Shown here in pieces: positions 26,404 through 33,938 of a stretch of DNA of 64,000 nucleotides. The stretch comes from Pseudonocardia autotrophica (GTDB lineage: Bacteria > Actinomycetota > Actinomycetes > Mycobacteriales > Pseudonocardiaceae). Each line of letters begins with the position of its first letter. Within the stretch, counting starts at the first letter, position 1. A model generated the notes under the pieces. It was not told the origin of the DNA and did no database searches. It saw only the letters and a list, made by a program, of their open reading frames with translations. The translations under genes and the position numbers were made by a program. The stretch covers positions 62,001 to 126,000 of the forward strand of contig NZ_JNYD01000011.1 in NCBI RefSeq assembly GCF_000717175.1, read 5' to 3'.

Positions 26404-27719
26404 CCGCAGCCACACGGACCTCCCCGAGCGCTCGCCGGGTCGCGCTCGCCGGCCTCGTCGGCACCACCATCGAGTGGTACGACTTCTTCATCTACGGCAC
26501 CGCGGCCGCGTTGGTGTTCGCGCCGCAGTTCTTCCCGGGTGCCTCGCCGGTCGCCGGGACCATCGCCGCACTGTCCACCTACGCCGTCGGGTTCGTCGCC
26601 CGGCCGGTCGGGGGAGCGGTGATGGGGCACTTCGGGGACCGGATCGGGCGACGCAGCATGCTCGTCCTGTCGCTGCTGATCATGGGTGTGGGCACGGCGT
26701 TGATCGGTGTCCTGCCGACCTACGCCTCGATCGGGATCGCCGCGCCGATCCTGCTCGTCGTCCTCCGGTTCGCCCAGGGTCTCGGCGTCGGTGGGGAGTG
26801 GGGCGGCGCCACACTGCTCGCCCTCGAACACGCACCGCCGAACCGTCGCGTCGTCTTCAGCTCCTTCCCCCAGCTCGGCCTACCGCTCGGGGTCGTGCTC
26901 GCGAGTCTGGTGTTCCTCCTGACCCGAGTCACGCTGCCCGAGGCCGGCTTCGCCGCCTGGGGATGGCGGATCCCGTTCCTCGCCTCCGCCGTGCTGGTCG
27001 CGTTCGGCCTGGTCCTTCGGCTGAAGCTGGACGAGAGCCCGGAGTTCCGCCAGGTCCGCACCCGGCAGGAGGTCCGCCGGGCGCCGCTGGCCGAGGTCCT
27101 TCGGGCCCCTCGGGTGCTGCTGCCCGCCTCCGGGCTCAACCTGATCGGCTCCGGGCTGGGCAACGTCGTTCTCGTCTTCACGCTGAGCTACGTCGCCGCG
27201 GAGCAGCTGGTGCCCCCCTCGGCCATGCTGGCGATCTCCATCGGTACTGCACTGGCCTGGGCCGCCGCCATCACCGTGTCGGCAGTGCTGGCCGAGCGGT
27301 ACGGCAGACGGACCCTCCTGATCGTCGGCTCCGGCCTGCTGACGGTCTGGGCGTTCCCCTACTTCTGGCTACTCGACACCGGCTCGGTCGGCGCGTCCAC
27401 GCTGGCATGCGTGGTCTCCGGCATCGGGATCGGGCTGGCCACCGGGCCCTACGGCGCCTTCGTCACCGAGGCCTATCCCGTCGCCGTCCGCTACAGCGGA
27501 TCCTCGGTCGCCTACGCGATCGGCGGTGTCCTCGGAGGCGCACTGTCCCCGATCGTCGCGACCGTCCTGTACGGGGCCACCGGAGCCGCCACGGCGGTGT
27601 CGGCCTACCTCGTGTTCCTCGGGCTGCTGACCCTGTTGTGCGTCGTCACGCTGCGCAGTCCCCATCCGGCCGTCGCCCCGGCGACGGCCAGCCGACAACT
27701 CGAAGGGAACTCCTCATGA
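26400..27719 (+). CDS. MFS transporter, metabolite:H+ symporter (MHS) family
   Basis: 439 aa with about 12 hydrophobic segments. The N-terminal signature GTTIEWYDFFIYGTAAALVF and the loop MGHFGDRIGRRSMLVLSL are characteristic of MHS proteins (ShiA, KgtP, ProP, aromatic-acid importers). It probably imports the organic acid that the operon degrades. ATG overlaps the P450 stop (ATGA), and its own stop overlaps the next ATG. A second, related MHS transporter is encoded at 31229 under a different promoter. Confidence 0.92.
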   Translation: MTAATRTSPSARRVALAGLVGTTIEWYDFFIYGTAAALVFAPQFFPGASPVAGTIAALSTYAVGFVARPVGGAVMGHFGDRIGRRSMLVLSLLIMGVGTALIGVLPTYASIGIAAPILLVVLRFAQGLGVGGEWGGATLLALEHAPPNRRVVFSSFPQLGLPLGVVLASLVFLLTRVTLPEAGFAAWGWRIPFLASAVLVAFGLVLRLKLDESPEFRQVRTRQEVRRAPLAEVLRAPRVLLPASGLNLIGSGLGNVVLVFTLSYVAAEQLVPPSAMLAISIGTALAWAAAITVSAVLAERYGRRTLLIVGSGLLTVWAFPYFWLLDTGSVGASTLACVVSGIGIGLATGPYGAFVTEAYPVAVRYSGSSVAYAIGGVLGGALSPIVATVLYGATGAATAVSAYLVFLGLLTLLCVVTLRSPHPAVAPATASRQLEGNSS

Positions 27720-28834
27720 GCCTCACCGACGACCGTCTCGACACCGCCGCGCGCCTGGTCGACGTGAGCGACCGGCCTGCCGCCACGCCCCAGCCCTGGG
27801 ACCCGATCAAAATCCCGCGTGCCCGGATCGAGTCGGAGATCGACCGGCTCGCCGCCGCGCCCCGCCCCGCCAACGGCCGGCGGGCGAGCCGCATCGTGCA
27901 CCCCGCGGCCACGGCCCCCGGGCTGGGCCTCGCGCCCGGGGTGTCCGTGACGATCGAGGTCCTCAAGCCGGGCGAGGAGACCGCGCCCCTGCGGGAGAAC
28001 GCACACCGCGTCGAGATCGGCATCCGCGGCAGCGGCCGGATCACCGTGCAGGGCGACGAGATCGCGCTCGCGCACCTCGACGTCGCCAACATCCCGTCCA
28101 TGCAGGGCTTCCGGTTCCGCAACGACGGCGATGACGTGTGGGCCCGGCTGAGCTACTCCAACGCCCCGCTGCTGGAGAAGCTCGGCGTGCACTACGCCGA
28201 GGACCTGCCCGAGTCGTGGGAGCCCAAGCCGAGGACCTCCGACGCACCGGCCACCTACACCCGGGGTACCGCGCCGGACATCGCCATCGGCGACGAGGGC
28301 GCTCGGCTGCGCGGCTACGAGTTCCTCGTGGACATCGAGGTGGTCGAGTCCCGGGCGCTCCACTGGCCGTGGGCCGAGGTCGGACAGCACCTCTCCCGGG
28401 AACCGGGGGACGGCAGGCGCACGATCATGGCGCTGTACAACCCGGCGACCCAGCGGCGACAGGGTGCGACCCACAGCTTCTTCGTCACCGCTTCGTTCAT
28501 GCCCCCGGGGGCGCCGCCGCGCCGTCGCGGGCGCGGCCACCGGCACTCCTCCGTGGCGATCAACTACCACTTCGCGGGTCGAGGAGAGAGCGTCGTCGAC
28601 GGCCGGACGATCGAGTGGGAGGCAGGCGACCTGCTGCTCTCGGCGCCGGGCTGGCTCGAGCACGCCCATTACCAGGGCCCCGAAGGGCTCGGCGTCTACA
28701 CAGTCCAGGACCACCCGTTGCACATCGGCATGGAGTCGCTGGTGTGGCAGGAGCAGCTGGACGGGCCGGTGCTCGCCCTGGGCTCGGAGGAGGGGCAGAC
28801 CGGGTTCGTCGGGCCGCGCGAGGCCGGAACGTGA
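27716..28834 (+). CDS. Bicupin dioxygenase-like protein (gentisate 1,2-dioxygenase family)
   Basis: 372 aa from ATG within GAAGGGAAC-N5 spacing. Two cupin domains are visible: one at about residues 75-150 and one at 250-330. Gentisate, salicylate and 1-hydroxy-2-naphthoate dioxygenases have this layout and use Fe(II) to split the ring between vicinal carboxyl and hydroxyl carbons. Unusually, the metal-ligand pattern (His275, His277 in GHRHSS and His316/318 in WLEHAHY) is in the C-terminal cupin; the N-terminal cupin has only RENAHRVEIG. In gentisate dioxygenase the metal is in the N-terminal barrel, so substrate and mode of action may differ. Stop overlaps the next GTG. Confidence 0.8.
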   Translation: MSLTDDRLDTAARLVDVSDRPAATPQPWDPIKIPRARIESEIDRLAAAPRPANGRRASRIVHPAATAPGLGLAPGVSVTIEVLKPGEETAPLRENAHRVEIGIRGSGRITVQGDEIALAHLDVANIPSMQGFRFRNDGDDVWARLSYSNAPLLEKLGVHYAEDLPESWEPKPRTSDAPATYTRGTAPDIAIGDEGARLRGYEFLVDIEVVESRALHWPWAEVGQHLSREPGDGRRTIMALYNPATQRRQGATHSFFVTASFMPPGAPPRRRGRGHRHSSVAINYHFAGRGESVVDGRTIEWEAGDLLLSAPGWLEHAHYQGPEGLGVYTVQDHPLHIGMESLVWQEQLDGPVLALGSEEGQTGFVGPREAGT

Positions 28835-30015
28835 GCACCGTCGCCGACCCCACCGGGTTCGGTTTCGATCCCTACGATCCGGAGCTGACCGAGCCGGCCG
28901 TCTGGAACCGTTATCGCGCCGCACAGAATCTCGGTGGCGCGGTGCGCGCACCGGACCGCGACGGGTTCTGGCTGGTCACGAGTTACGACGAGGTCCGGAC
29001 GGCACTGCGCGATCCGGCCACGTTCTCCTCGGCGTCCGGGCACCGCATCCCCACCGACGGGAGCAGGCGGGCAATACCGATCGACTTCGACCCGCCCCTG
29101 CACACCGCCTACCGGGCGCTGATGGCCGAGGCCCTGTCCCCTGCACGGGTCCGGGCGCTACGTCCCTTCCTCGCCGAAGTCGTGACCCGTCTCGTCGACG
29201 ACTTCGCCGCAGCGGGAGGAGGGGACTTCGTCTCCGCAGTCGCCCTGCCGCTCCCGCTGCAGGTGCTGACCGAACTGGTCGGATTCTCCGGGGAGACGGT
29301 GGCGCAGTTCCGCACACTGACCGAGGAGCTGTGGAGCCGGTACGTCGACGTCGATCCCGCGGAGTCCCACCGGCGGCTGTGGGAGCTGATGCGTGCCGAG
29401 CTCGCCGACCATCGTGCCCGACCTCGGGACGACTTCCTCGGCTCGCTGCTGCATGCGGAGATCGAGGGACGTCCGATCCGGGAGGACGAGCAGGTCGGGA
29501 TCCTGGCGACCTTCGCCGTCGCGGGTCACGAGACGACGATGAACGCGGCAGCCACCCTGGCGTGGCTGCTGGTGGAACATCCCGAGGCCCAGGCGGCGCT
29601 GCGGGCCGATCCCACGCGCGCCCGGGCGTTCGTGGAGGAGATGCTGCGCCACCGCAGCCCGGCGCAGAACTTCGCCCGGCGGACCACGTGCCCGGCGCGG
29701 GTCGGCGGGACCGCAGTGGCGGAGGGCGATGCGGTGCTGCTGTCCCTCGCTGCGGCCAACCGCGATCCGGAGCGTTTCCCGGACCCGGACCGGTTCGACC
29801 CCGACCGCGACGCCCGCGGGCACCTCGCCTTCGGCTGGGGCATCCACCAGTGCATCGGTGCACCGCTGGCACGCACCGAGCTGGTCCTGCTGCTCGAGGA
29901 GTTGGCGGCGCGACCGCCGTTGTGCGCGGCCGGCCCGCCGGTCTGGAGCAGCCTTCAGGGCGGCAACCATCTCGGCCTCACCCACCTACCGCTGCTCTTC
30001 GAGGAGGAGACATGA
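28831..30015 (+). CDS. Cytochrome P450, copy 2
   Basis: 394 aa from GTG overlapping the preceding stop. Haem loop FGWGIHQCIGAPLAR with Cys341; I-helix FAVAGHETTMNAAA is canonical; K-helix VEEMLRHRSP carries ExxR. This copy is not a recent duplicate of copy 1, as most surface regions differ. Its stop overlaps the ATG of a ferredoxin gene, so this ferredoxin is its likely electron donor; a ferredoxin reductase must come from elsewhere in the genome. Together the two P450s suggest at least two oxidative steps, such as O- or N-dealkylation before ring opening (inference). Confidence 0.94.
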   Translation: MSTVADPTGFGFDPYDPELTEPAVWNRYRAAQNLGGAVRAPDRDGFWLVTSYDEVRTALRDPATFSSASGHRIPTDGSRRAIPIDFDPPLHTAYRALMAEALSPARVRALRPFLAEVVTRLVDDFAAAGGGDFVSAVALPLPLQVLTELVGFSGETVAQFRTLTEELWSRYVDVDPAESHRRLWELMRAELADHRARPRDDFLGSLLHAEIEGRPIREDEQVGILATFAVAGHETTMNAAATLAWLLVEHPEAQAALRADPTRARAFVEEMLRHRSPAQNFARRTTCPARVGGTAVAEGDAVLLSLAAANRDPERFPDPDRFDPDRDARGHLAFGWGIHQCIGAPLARTELVLLLEELAARPPLCAAGPPVWSSLQGGNHLGLTHLPLLFEEET

Positions 30016-30209
30016 CCGACGTCGAGATCGACGAGACCGCCTGCTGTGGCTACGGCAACTGCCTGGTGGCGGCGCCGGAGGTGTTCGACCTCCACACCGA
30101 CACCGGCATCGCCTTCCTGCGGCCCGGCCGACCGCGCGAGGTCGACCGCCTCGCCGTGCGGGAGGCCGCGGCGGACTGCCCGGCCAGGGCCATCACGGTC
30201 CGGGGGTGA
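30012..30209 (+). CDS. Ferredoxin, [3Fe-4S] type
   Basis: 65 aa. Cluster ligands come from CCGYGNC (C-x5-C spacing) and DCPARAI near the C terminus, the pattern of the small [3Fe-4S] ferredoxins paired with actinobacterial P450s. It transfers electrons from a ferredoxin reductase to the P450 encoded immediately upstream, whose stop it overlaps (ATGA). It is the last gene of the operon, and its end overlaps the convergent LysR gene by 17 bp. Confidence 0.93.
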   Translation: MTDVEIDETACCGYGNCLVAAPEVFDLHTDTGIAFLRPGRPREVDRLAVREAAADCPARAITVRG

Positions 30210-31122
30210 CGGCGCATCGTGAGCGCCCGAGCTCGCGCAGCGCCTCGATCGCCGCCGACTGCAGGGGCGAGAAGTACTTCGCCTCGCGGTGGTAGAGCCC
30301 GATGCCCTCGACCAGGTGCGCGTCCCGGATCCGGACGGCTCGCAGCCGTCCGGATTCCAGGTCCGCGCGCATCGTGTACCCGACCGACAGACTGACCCAG
30401 CCGTTCGCCGCCACAGCCTCCTTGATGGCCTCGGCGTGGCCCAGCCGGATCACAGCCGGAAGTTCGGGGACGCCGTGCGCGCGGAGCTGCTCCACCAGCA
30501 TCCGGTGGTAGGAGACGCCGGTCGGGACCCCGACGAGCGGGAGTCCCGCCAGCTCGGCGAGGGTCACCGAGTCCGAGTGGGGCGGGCCGTTCGGGCTGGC
30601 GCACACCACGATCGGCTCCTCCCAGAGCTTCTCGCCGACCAGCGCGTCAGGCGTCTCGCCCTCGATCCAGCTGGTCACGGCGAGGTCGACGGTGCCCCTC
30701 TGGGTCGCGCGGAGGGCGATCTCCGGTTCGCTGATCTGCACCGTGATGTCGGCACCGGTCCGCTCGGCCCGCAACGCGGTCATGACCGGGGGTAGCAGGT
30801 ACGTGCCGATGGCCATGCTCGCGGCCGCGACGAGCGATCCGGCGGTCCCGGCGACCAGGTCGTCGACGTCCCGCTGGACCTGGACGCTGCTCGCCAGCAC
30901 TTCCTTGGCCCATTGGTACACCCGCTCGCCCGCCTCGGTCAGCACGAGGCCGCTACCGGACCGGACGAACAGAGTGGCTCCCAACGAGCGCTCCAACGAC
31001 CGCAGTTGACCAGACACGCTCGGCTGTGCCACCAGCAACTGCTCAGCTGCCCGCGTCACCCCACCCGCGTCCACGACCAGGCAGAACACGGACAAGCGTC
31101 GCAACGTGATCGACTCATCCAT
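30193..31122 (-). CDS. LysR family transcriptional regulator (island)
   Basis: 309 aa from ATG (MDESITLRRLSVF); ten further in-frame upstream codons are less likely. The N-terminal winged HTH reads LVVDAGGVTRAAEQLLVAQPSVSGQLRSLERSLGA. The effector domain follows in two Rossmann-like halves (SMAIGTYLLPPVMTALRAE, TVDLAVTSWIEGETPDALVG). LysR proteins activate catabolic operons upon binding a pathway metabolite. It is divergent from a transporter gene and convergent with the operon. A 16-bp dyad at its own start codon recurs upstream of the operon at 21275, so it may control itself, the operon and the divergent transporter. Confidence 0.92.
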   Translation of the reverse strand: MDESITLRRLSVFCLVVDAGGVTRAAEQLLVAQPSVSGQLRSLERSLGATLFVRSGSGLVLTEAGERVYQWAKEVLASSVQVQRDVDDLVAGTAGSLVAAASMAIGTYLLPPVMTALRAERTGADITVQISEPEIALRATQRGTVDLAVTSWIEGETPDALVGEKLWEEPIVVCASPNGPPHSDSVTLAELAGLPLVGVPTGVSYHRMLVEQLRAHGVPELPAVIRLGHAEAIKEAVAANGWVSLSVGYTMRADLESGRLRAVRIRDAHLVEGIGLYHREAKYFSPLQSAAIEALRELGRSRCAVTPGP

Positions 31123-31136
31123 AGGGCGCACTCTAT
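31121..31136. promoter_or_regulatory. LysR-type operator candidate at the lysR start
   Basis: ATAGGGCGCACTCTAT (ATAG-N8-CTAT, T-N12-A) overlaps the first codon of the LysR gene, a common autoregulatory position, and sits 93 bp before the divergent transporter ATG. It matches the dyad at 21275-21290 in length and arms. Confidence 0.5.
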
Positions 31137-31228
31137 GTGCACGTCGCAGCACTCGCTAGCACCTTATGGGGAGCGCGTTCGTATCCGCCGCCCCCTCCAC
31201 GAGCCGCCCAGGACGAAGGAGTCCCACC

Positions 31229-32551
31229 ATGCGCTCAGCCCCCACCACTCGATCCGCCTGGCAGGTCGTCGGCGCCAGCACGGCGGGCACCTCCGTCGAG
31301 TACTACGACTTCTTCATCTACGGAACTGCCGCCGCACTCGTCTTCCCGCACGTGTTCTTCCCCGAGATGACGCCGGTGCTCGGGGCCCTGTCCGCCTTTC
31401 TCACCTTCGGCGCCGGCTATCTCGCGCGGCCCCTGGGTGGAATCGTGATCGGGCATTTCGGCGACACCGTCGGGCGCAAGCGGATGCTCGTCCTGACCGT
31501 CCTGCTCATGGGCGGTGCGACCCTGGCGATCGGGCTGCTGCCCGGCTACGCGCAGATTGGCGTCGCCGCGCCGATCCTGCTGCTCGTCCTCCGGCTGGTC
31601 CAGGGCTTCGCCTTCGGCGGGGAGTACGGCGGGGCGATCATCATGGCCTTCGAGTTCGCCCCCGAGGGCCGCCGCGGGTTGTTCGCCAGCCTGCCGCACA
31701 CCGGTCAGTCCGTGGGTGTCCTGCTCGGCAGTGCCGCCTTCGCCCTGGTCGGCGGCCTGCCGGAGGGGCAGCTGCTCACCTGGGGCTGGCGCGTGCCGTT
31801 CCTGGCGTCGGTCGTGCTGGTGGCTGTCGGCCTGGTCATCCGGCTGAAGGTCACCGAAACGCCGTCGTTCCGAGCGGCCCGGCGGGACAACGCGATCGTC
31901 CGGTCGCCGTTCGTCTCACTGCTGCGCCATCACCGCTGCGAGGTCCTGCTCGTCGCCGGCACCTTCACCGGCTTCAGCGCAGCCAGCATTCTTGCCATCA
32001 CCTACATGGTCGGCTACGCCCGCACCGCGGGCGGGGTTCCGGCGGGCACCCTGCTGACCGCTATCACCGTCGCCACCGCGGTCCAGCTCGTCACGACGCC
32101 GCTGTCCGGCTGGCTGTCCGACCGGATCGGGCGCACCCTCCTGCTCGGCATCGGCGCCGCGGGGACCGCAACAGCCGTCTCGCTGATGTTCGGCGCCGTC
32201 TCAAATGGACGGACCGGGCTGGTCGTGCTCGCCTACGTCCTCGGTTGGGGGGTCTTCTTCGCCGCAGGCGTCGGAGTGCTGCCCGCGCTGTTCTCCGACG
32301 CCTTCGACACCTCGGTTCGGTACTCCGGCATGGGTCTCGGCTACCAGCTCGCCACCGTCCTGGGCAGCGCAATCAGCCCGACGGTGGCCACCCTGCTTCT
32401 CGGCGCGACCGGGACGTCCACCTCCGTCTCGGTCTACGTCGTGGCGATCCTGGCAGTCACCCTGGCCTGCGGCCTCGTGCTGGCCCGGCGGGTCGGGTCC
32501 GCCGCCAGCACCACCGGAGAGGCCCGCACGCCCGACCGGGTGGATACCTGA
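31229..32551 (+). CDS. MFS transporter, MHS family, second copy
   Basis: 440 aa, start at the ATG preceded by GAAGGAG; 21 upstream in-frame codons lack a ribosome site. The signature TSVEYYDFFIYGTAAALVF and IGHFGDTVGRKRMLVLTV match the first MHS transporter of the island, but the proteins have diverged. About 12 membrane segments. It is transcribed from the lysR-transporter intergenic region, so it may take up the inducer or a second pathway substrate. The two transporters could be an ancient duplication within the island. Confidence 0.92.
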   Translation: MRSAPTTRSAWQVVGASTAGTSVEYYDFFIYGTAAALVFPHVFFPEMTPVLGALSAFLTFGAGYLARPLGGIVIGHFGDTVGRKRMLVLTVLLMGGATLAIGLLPGYAQIGVAAPILLLVLRLVQGFAFGGEYGGAIIMAFEFAPEGRRGLFASLPHTGQSVGVLLGSAAFALVGGLPEGQLLTWGWRVPFLASVVLVAVGLVIRLKVTETPSFRAARRDNAIVRSPFVSLLRHHRCEVLLVAGTFTGFSAASILAITYMVGYARTAGGVPAGTLLTAITVATAVQLVTTPLSGWLSDRIGRTLLLGIGAAGTATAVSLMFGAVSNGRTGLVVLAYVLGWGVFFAAGVGVLPALFSDAFDTSVRYSGMGLGYQLATVLGSAISPTVATLLLGATGTSTSVSVYVVAILAVTLACGLVLARRVGSAASTTGEARTPDRVDT

Positions 32552-32946
32552 CCATCCTCATGGAGACCGCCGATCCCGCGGGTGGCTCGCTCGTCGACCG
32601 CCCCGCGCACGACGACGCCGCGCTGGAGGCCGCGCCTGCCGCGATGAGCGCGGCGGCCCGAGCCTGGGATTCACCCGGCCGCCGCTGCGCGCCGATCTCC
32701 TGCGGGCGCTCGCGCGGGAGATCGGGCGGACGACACCGCTCGCCGCGCTTGTCACCCGCCAGATGGATAAGCGGCTCGCGGAGGCAGCCGTCGAGATCGG
32801 GAAGTCGGCGCGCAGCAGGCTGGTACGCCGACCACGCCGGGCGGCGGCCGGCCGTAGGCCGGCGGCGAGCAGGAACTGCAGGTGCGGGGAGGCGGTCTTT
32901 GATGCCGAGTGAGGCGACGTCGGTGTCGAGGATGATCCGTCGGCCG

Positions 32947-33132
32947 TCAGGCGATGTCCGAGCGGCGCATCTTCTGAAGGTCGGTGAGGAACGCGTCGAG
33001 CTCGTCGTCGTCGAACACGCCGTCGTGGGCGAGATCGTCCCCCGTACGGATCGGCGCTGCGGCGGCGAAGAGGTCGTCGACGGTGATGCCGGGCGGCTTC
33101 GGAGAGGGCGAGGGCCCGGGCTGGGTGGACAC
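32947..33132 (-). CDS. Small antitoxin-like protein of a PIN toxin pair
   Basis: 61 aa, GTG start. The sequence ends FDDDELDAFLTDLQKMRRSDIA, which resembles the short antitoxins that precede actinobacterial PIN-domain toxins, where the acidic segment and the RRxDxA end are typical. The toxin frame that should overlap its stop is truncated to about 20 codons. The antitoxin is therefore intact but orphaned. It lies just inside the right boundary of the island, a common place for stability modules. Confidence 0.55.
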   Translation of the reverse strand: MSTQPGPSPSPKPPGITVDDLFAAAAPIRTGDDLAHDGVFDDDELDAFLTDLQKMRRSDIA

Positions 33133-33329
33133 GATGCTCGCTCAGGACGGGCTGCGGGACTGTCTGCCATCGTAGTCGCGGCACCGCGGTACGGGCCCGA
33201 CGACGGGCCGGGGGCGTGGAACGAGATGTGGCACGAACTTGCGTCGAGAAGGGCACTCAGGGACACCTGAGCACCCTCTGCGGAGACTGTTGGCGCTGGT
33301 AGAAGCGTTGGCGGACGTAGATCCGTTGC

Positions 33330-33353
33330 CTTCCAAACTGGCTACGCGGGTTC
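33330..33353 (+). repeat. attR-like partial copy of tRNA-Gly
   Basis: 24 nt identical to tRNA-Gly positions 20990-21013 and in the same orientation; identity breaks down after GGGTTC (ATTTCTCG against GATTCCCG). The acceptor stem is not restored, so it is not a tRNA gene. Confidence 0.65.
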
Positions 33354-33699
33354 ATTTCTCGAGACCGTGCCGGCGGGTTCCGACGCTCGTCGTGAGGCCG
33401 AGGCCGTGCGGGTCCGTCTCATTCACCAGATCGGCGAGCGCCGGAACCGGGGACGAGCCGCTGACTGGTCGACGCGCGCCGTCCGGGCGCGGCACTGCCG
33501 TGGAACCTCGGCAGTCGGGGTCTCGACATCGCGCACCGCGGTGACGGGCGTTTCGGCACTGACCATTCGGAACCGGCAGATGCGATGGCCGCTGCGGCCC
33601 GTTCCCGCCACGCCTTCTCGACCAGGAAGAGGCCGTCGTAGCGGTGAACCGACGGCGGCGCGTCAGCGGACGCGGGTCGTCGGGCAACCAACCGGCGCC

Positions 33700-33864
33700 C
33701 TCGACGACGGAGCCGGTGAGGCCGGATCCGGACAGCGGGTCCCGGGCGCCGCGGAGCCGCCCGGCGCGATCGTCCCGGCGGTTTGCGTCGGCGCCCTCCA
33801 TCGCCAGGTCCACGGTTTCGCGGGCGTAACGCGCCGCGGCGCTCGGTCCCTGCTGCTGGAGCAT
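33700..33864 (-). pseudogene. N-terminal remnant of a dynamin-like GTPase gene
   Basis: The frame opens MLQQQGPSAAARYARETVDL and continues MEGADANRRDDRAGRLRGAR, which resembles the helical lead-in of actinobacterial dynamin-family (IniA/IniC-type) proteins. The GEFKQGKSS-like P-loop expected next is absent and the frame turns into unrelated Arg-rich sequence. It is only a fragment; assignment is from remembered family pattern. The remaining bases 33354-33700 hold no gene I can support. Confidence 0.3.
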
Positions 33865-33899
33865 GCTTCCCCCCGCCCGGCCGCCGACCCCGGCCGACC

Positions 33900-33928
33900 G
33901 GGAGGCGCGGTCGTGAACCGCGCCTCCC
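33900..33928 (-). terminator. Hairpin terminator of the His/Arg/Glu-rich gene
   Basis: Arms GGGAGGCGCGGT and ACCGCGCCTCCC form 12 perfect pairs around a 5-nt loop, 10 bp beyond the stop of the minus-strand gene ending at 33939. Its presence supports that gene being transcribed. Confidence 0.75.
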
Positions 33929-33938
33929 GGGTCATCGA

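Larger units (their letters stand above)
20990..33353. mobile_element. Probable tRNA-Gly-integrated genomic island with catabolic genes
   Basis: The left boundary is the intact tRNA-Gly gene and the right boundary a 24-nt exact copy of its anticodon-loop-to-T-loop part. This is the typical footprint of tyrosine-recombinase integration into a tRNA. Content is a self-contained catabolic module with its own regulator and two transporters, then a toxin-antitoxin remnant at the far end. No integrase, excisionase or transfer gene is visible, so it is probably fixed. Codon use looks like the host's, which suggests an actinobacterial donor. Confidence 0.6.
32552..33353. pseudogene. Decayed right end of the island with PIN-toxin remnant
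   Basis: No intact large gene. On the minus strand, right after the antitoxin gene, about 20 codons read RRIILDTDVASLGIKDRLP (near 32890-32950), the N terminus of a VapC-type PIN ribonuclease with its first catalytic Asp. The homology then stops and no start codon is available in that frame. On the plus strand about 32690-32830 encodes LRADLLRALAREIGRTTPLA, which looks like a protein fragment but is not recognised. Confidence 0.5.

Noticed and set aside
32457..33266. Intact toxin gene paired with the antitoxin
   Set aside because: PIN homology ends after about 20 codons, no start codon is available beside the antitoxin stop, and the downstream frame is unrelated.
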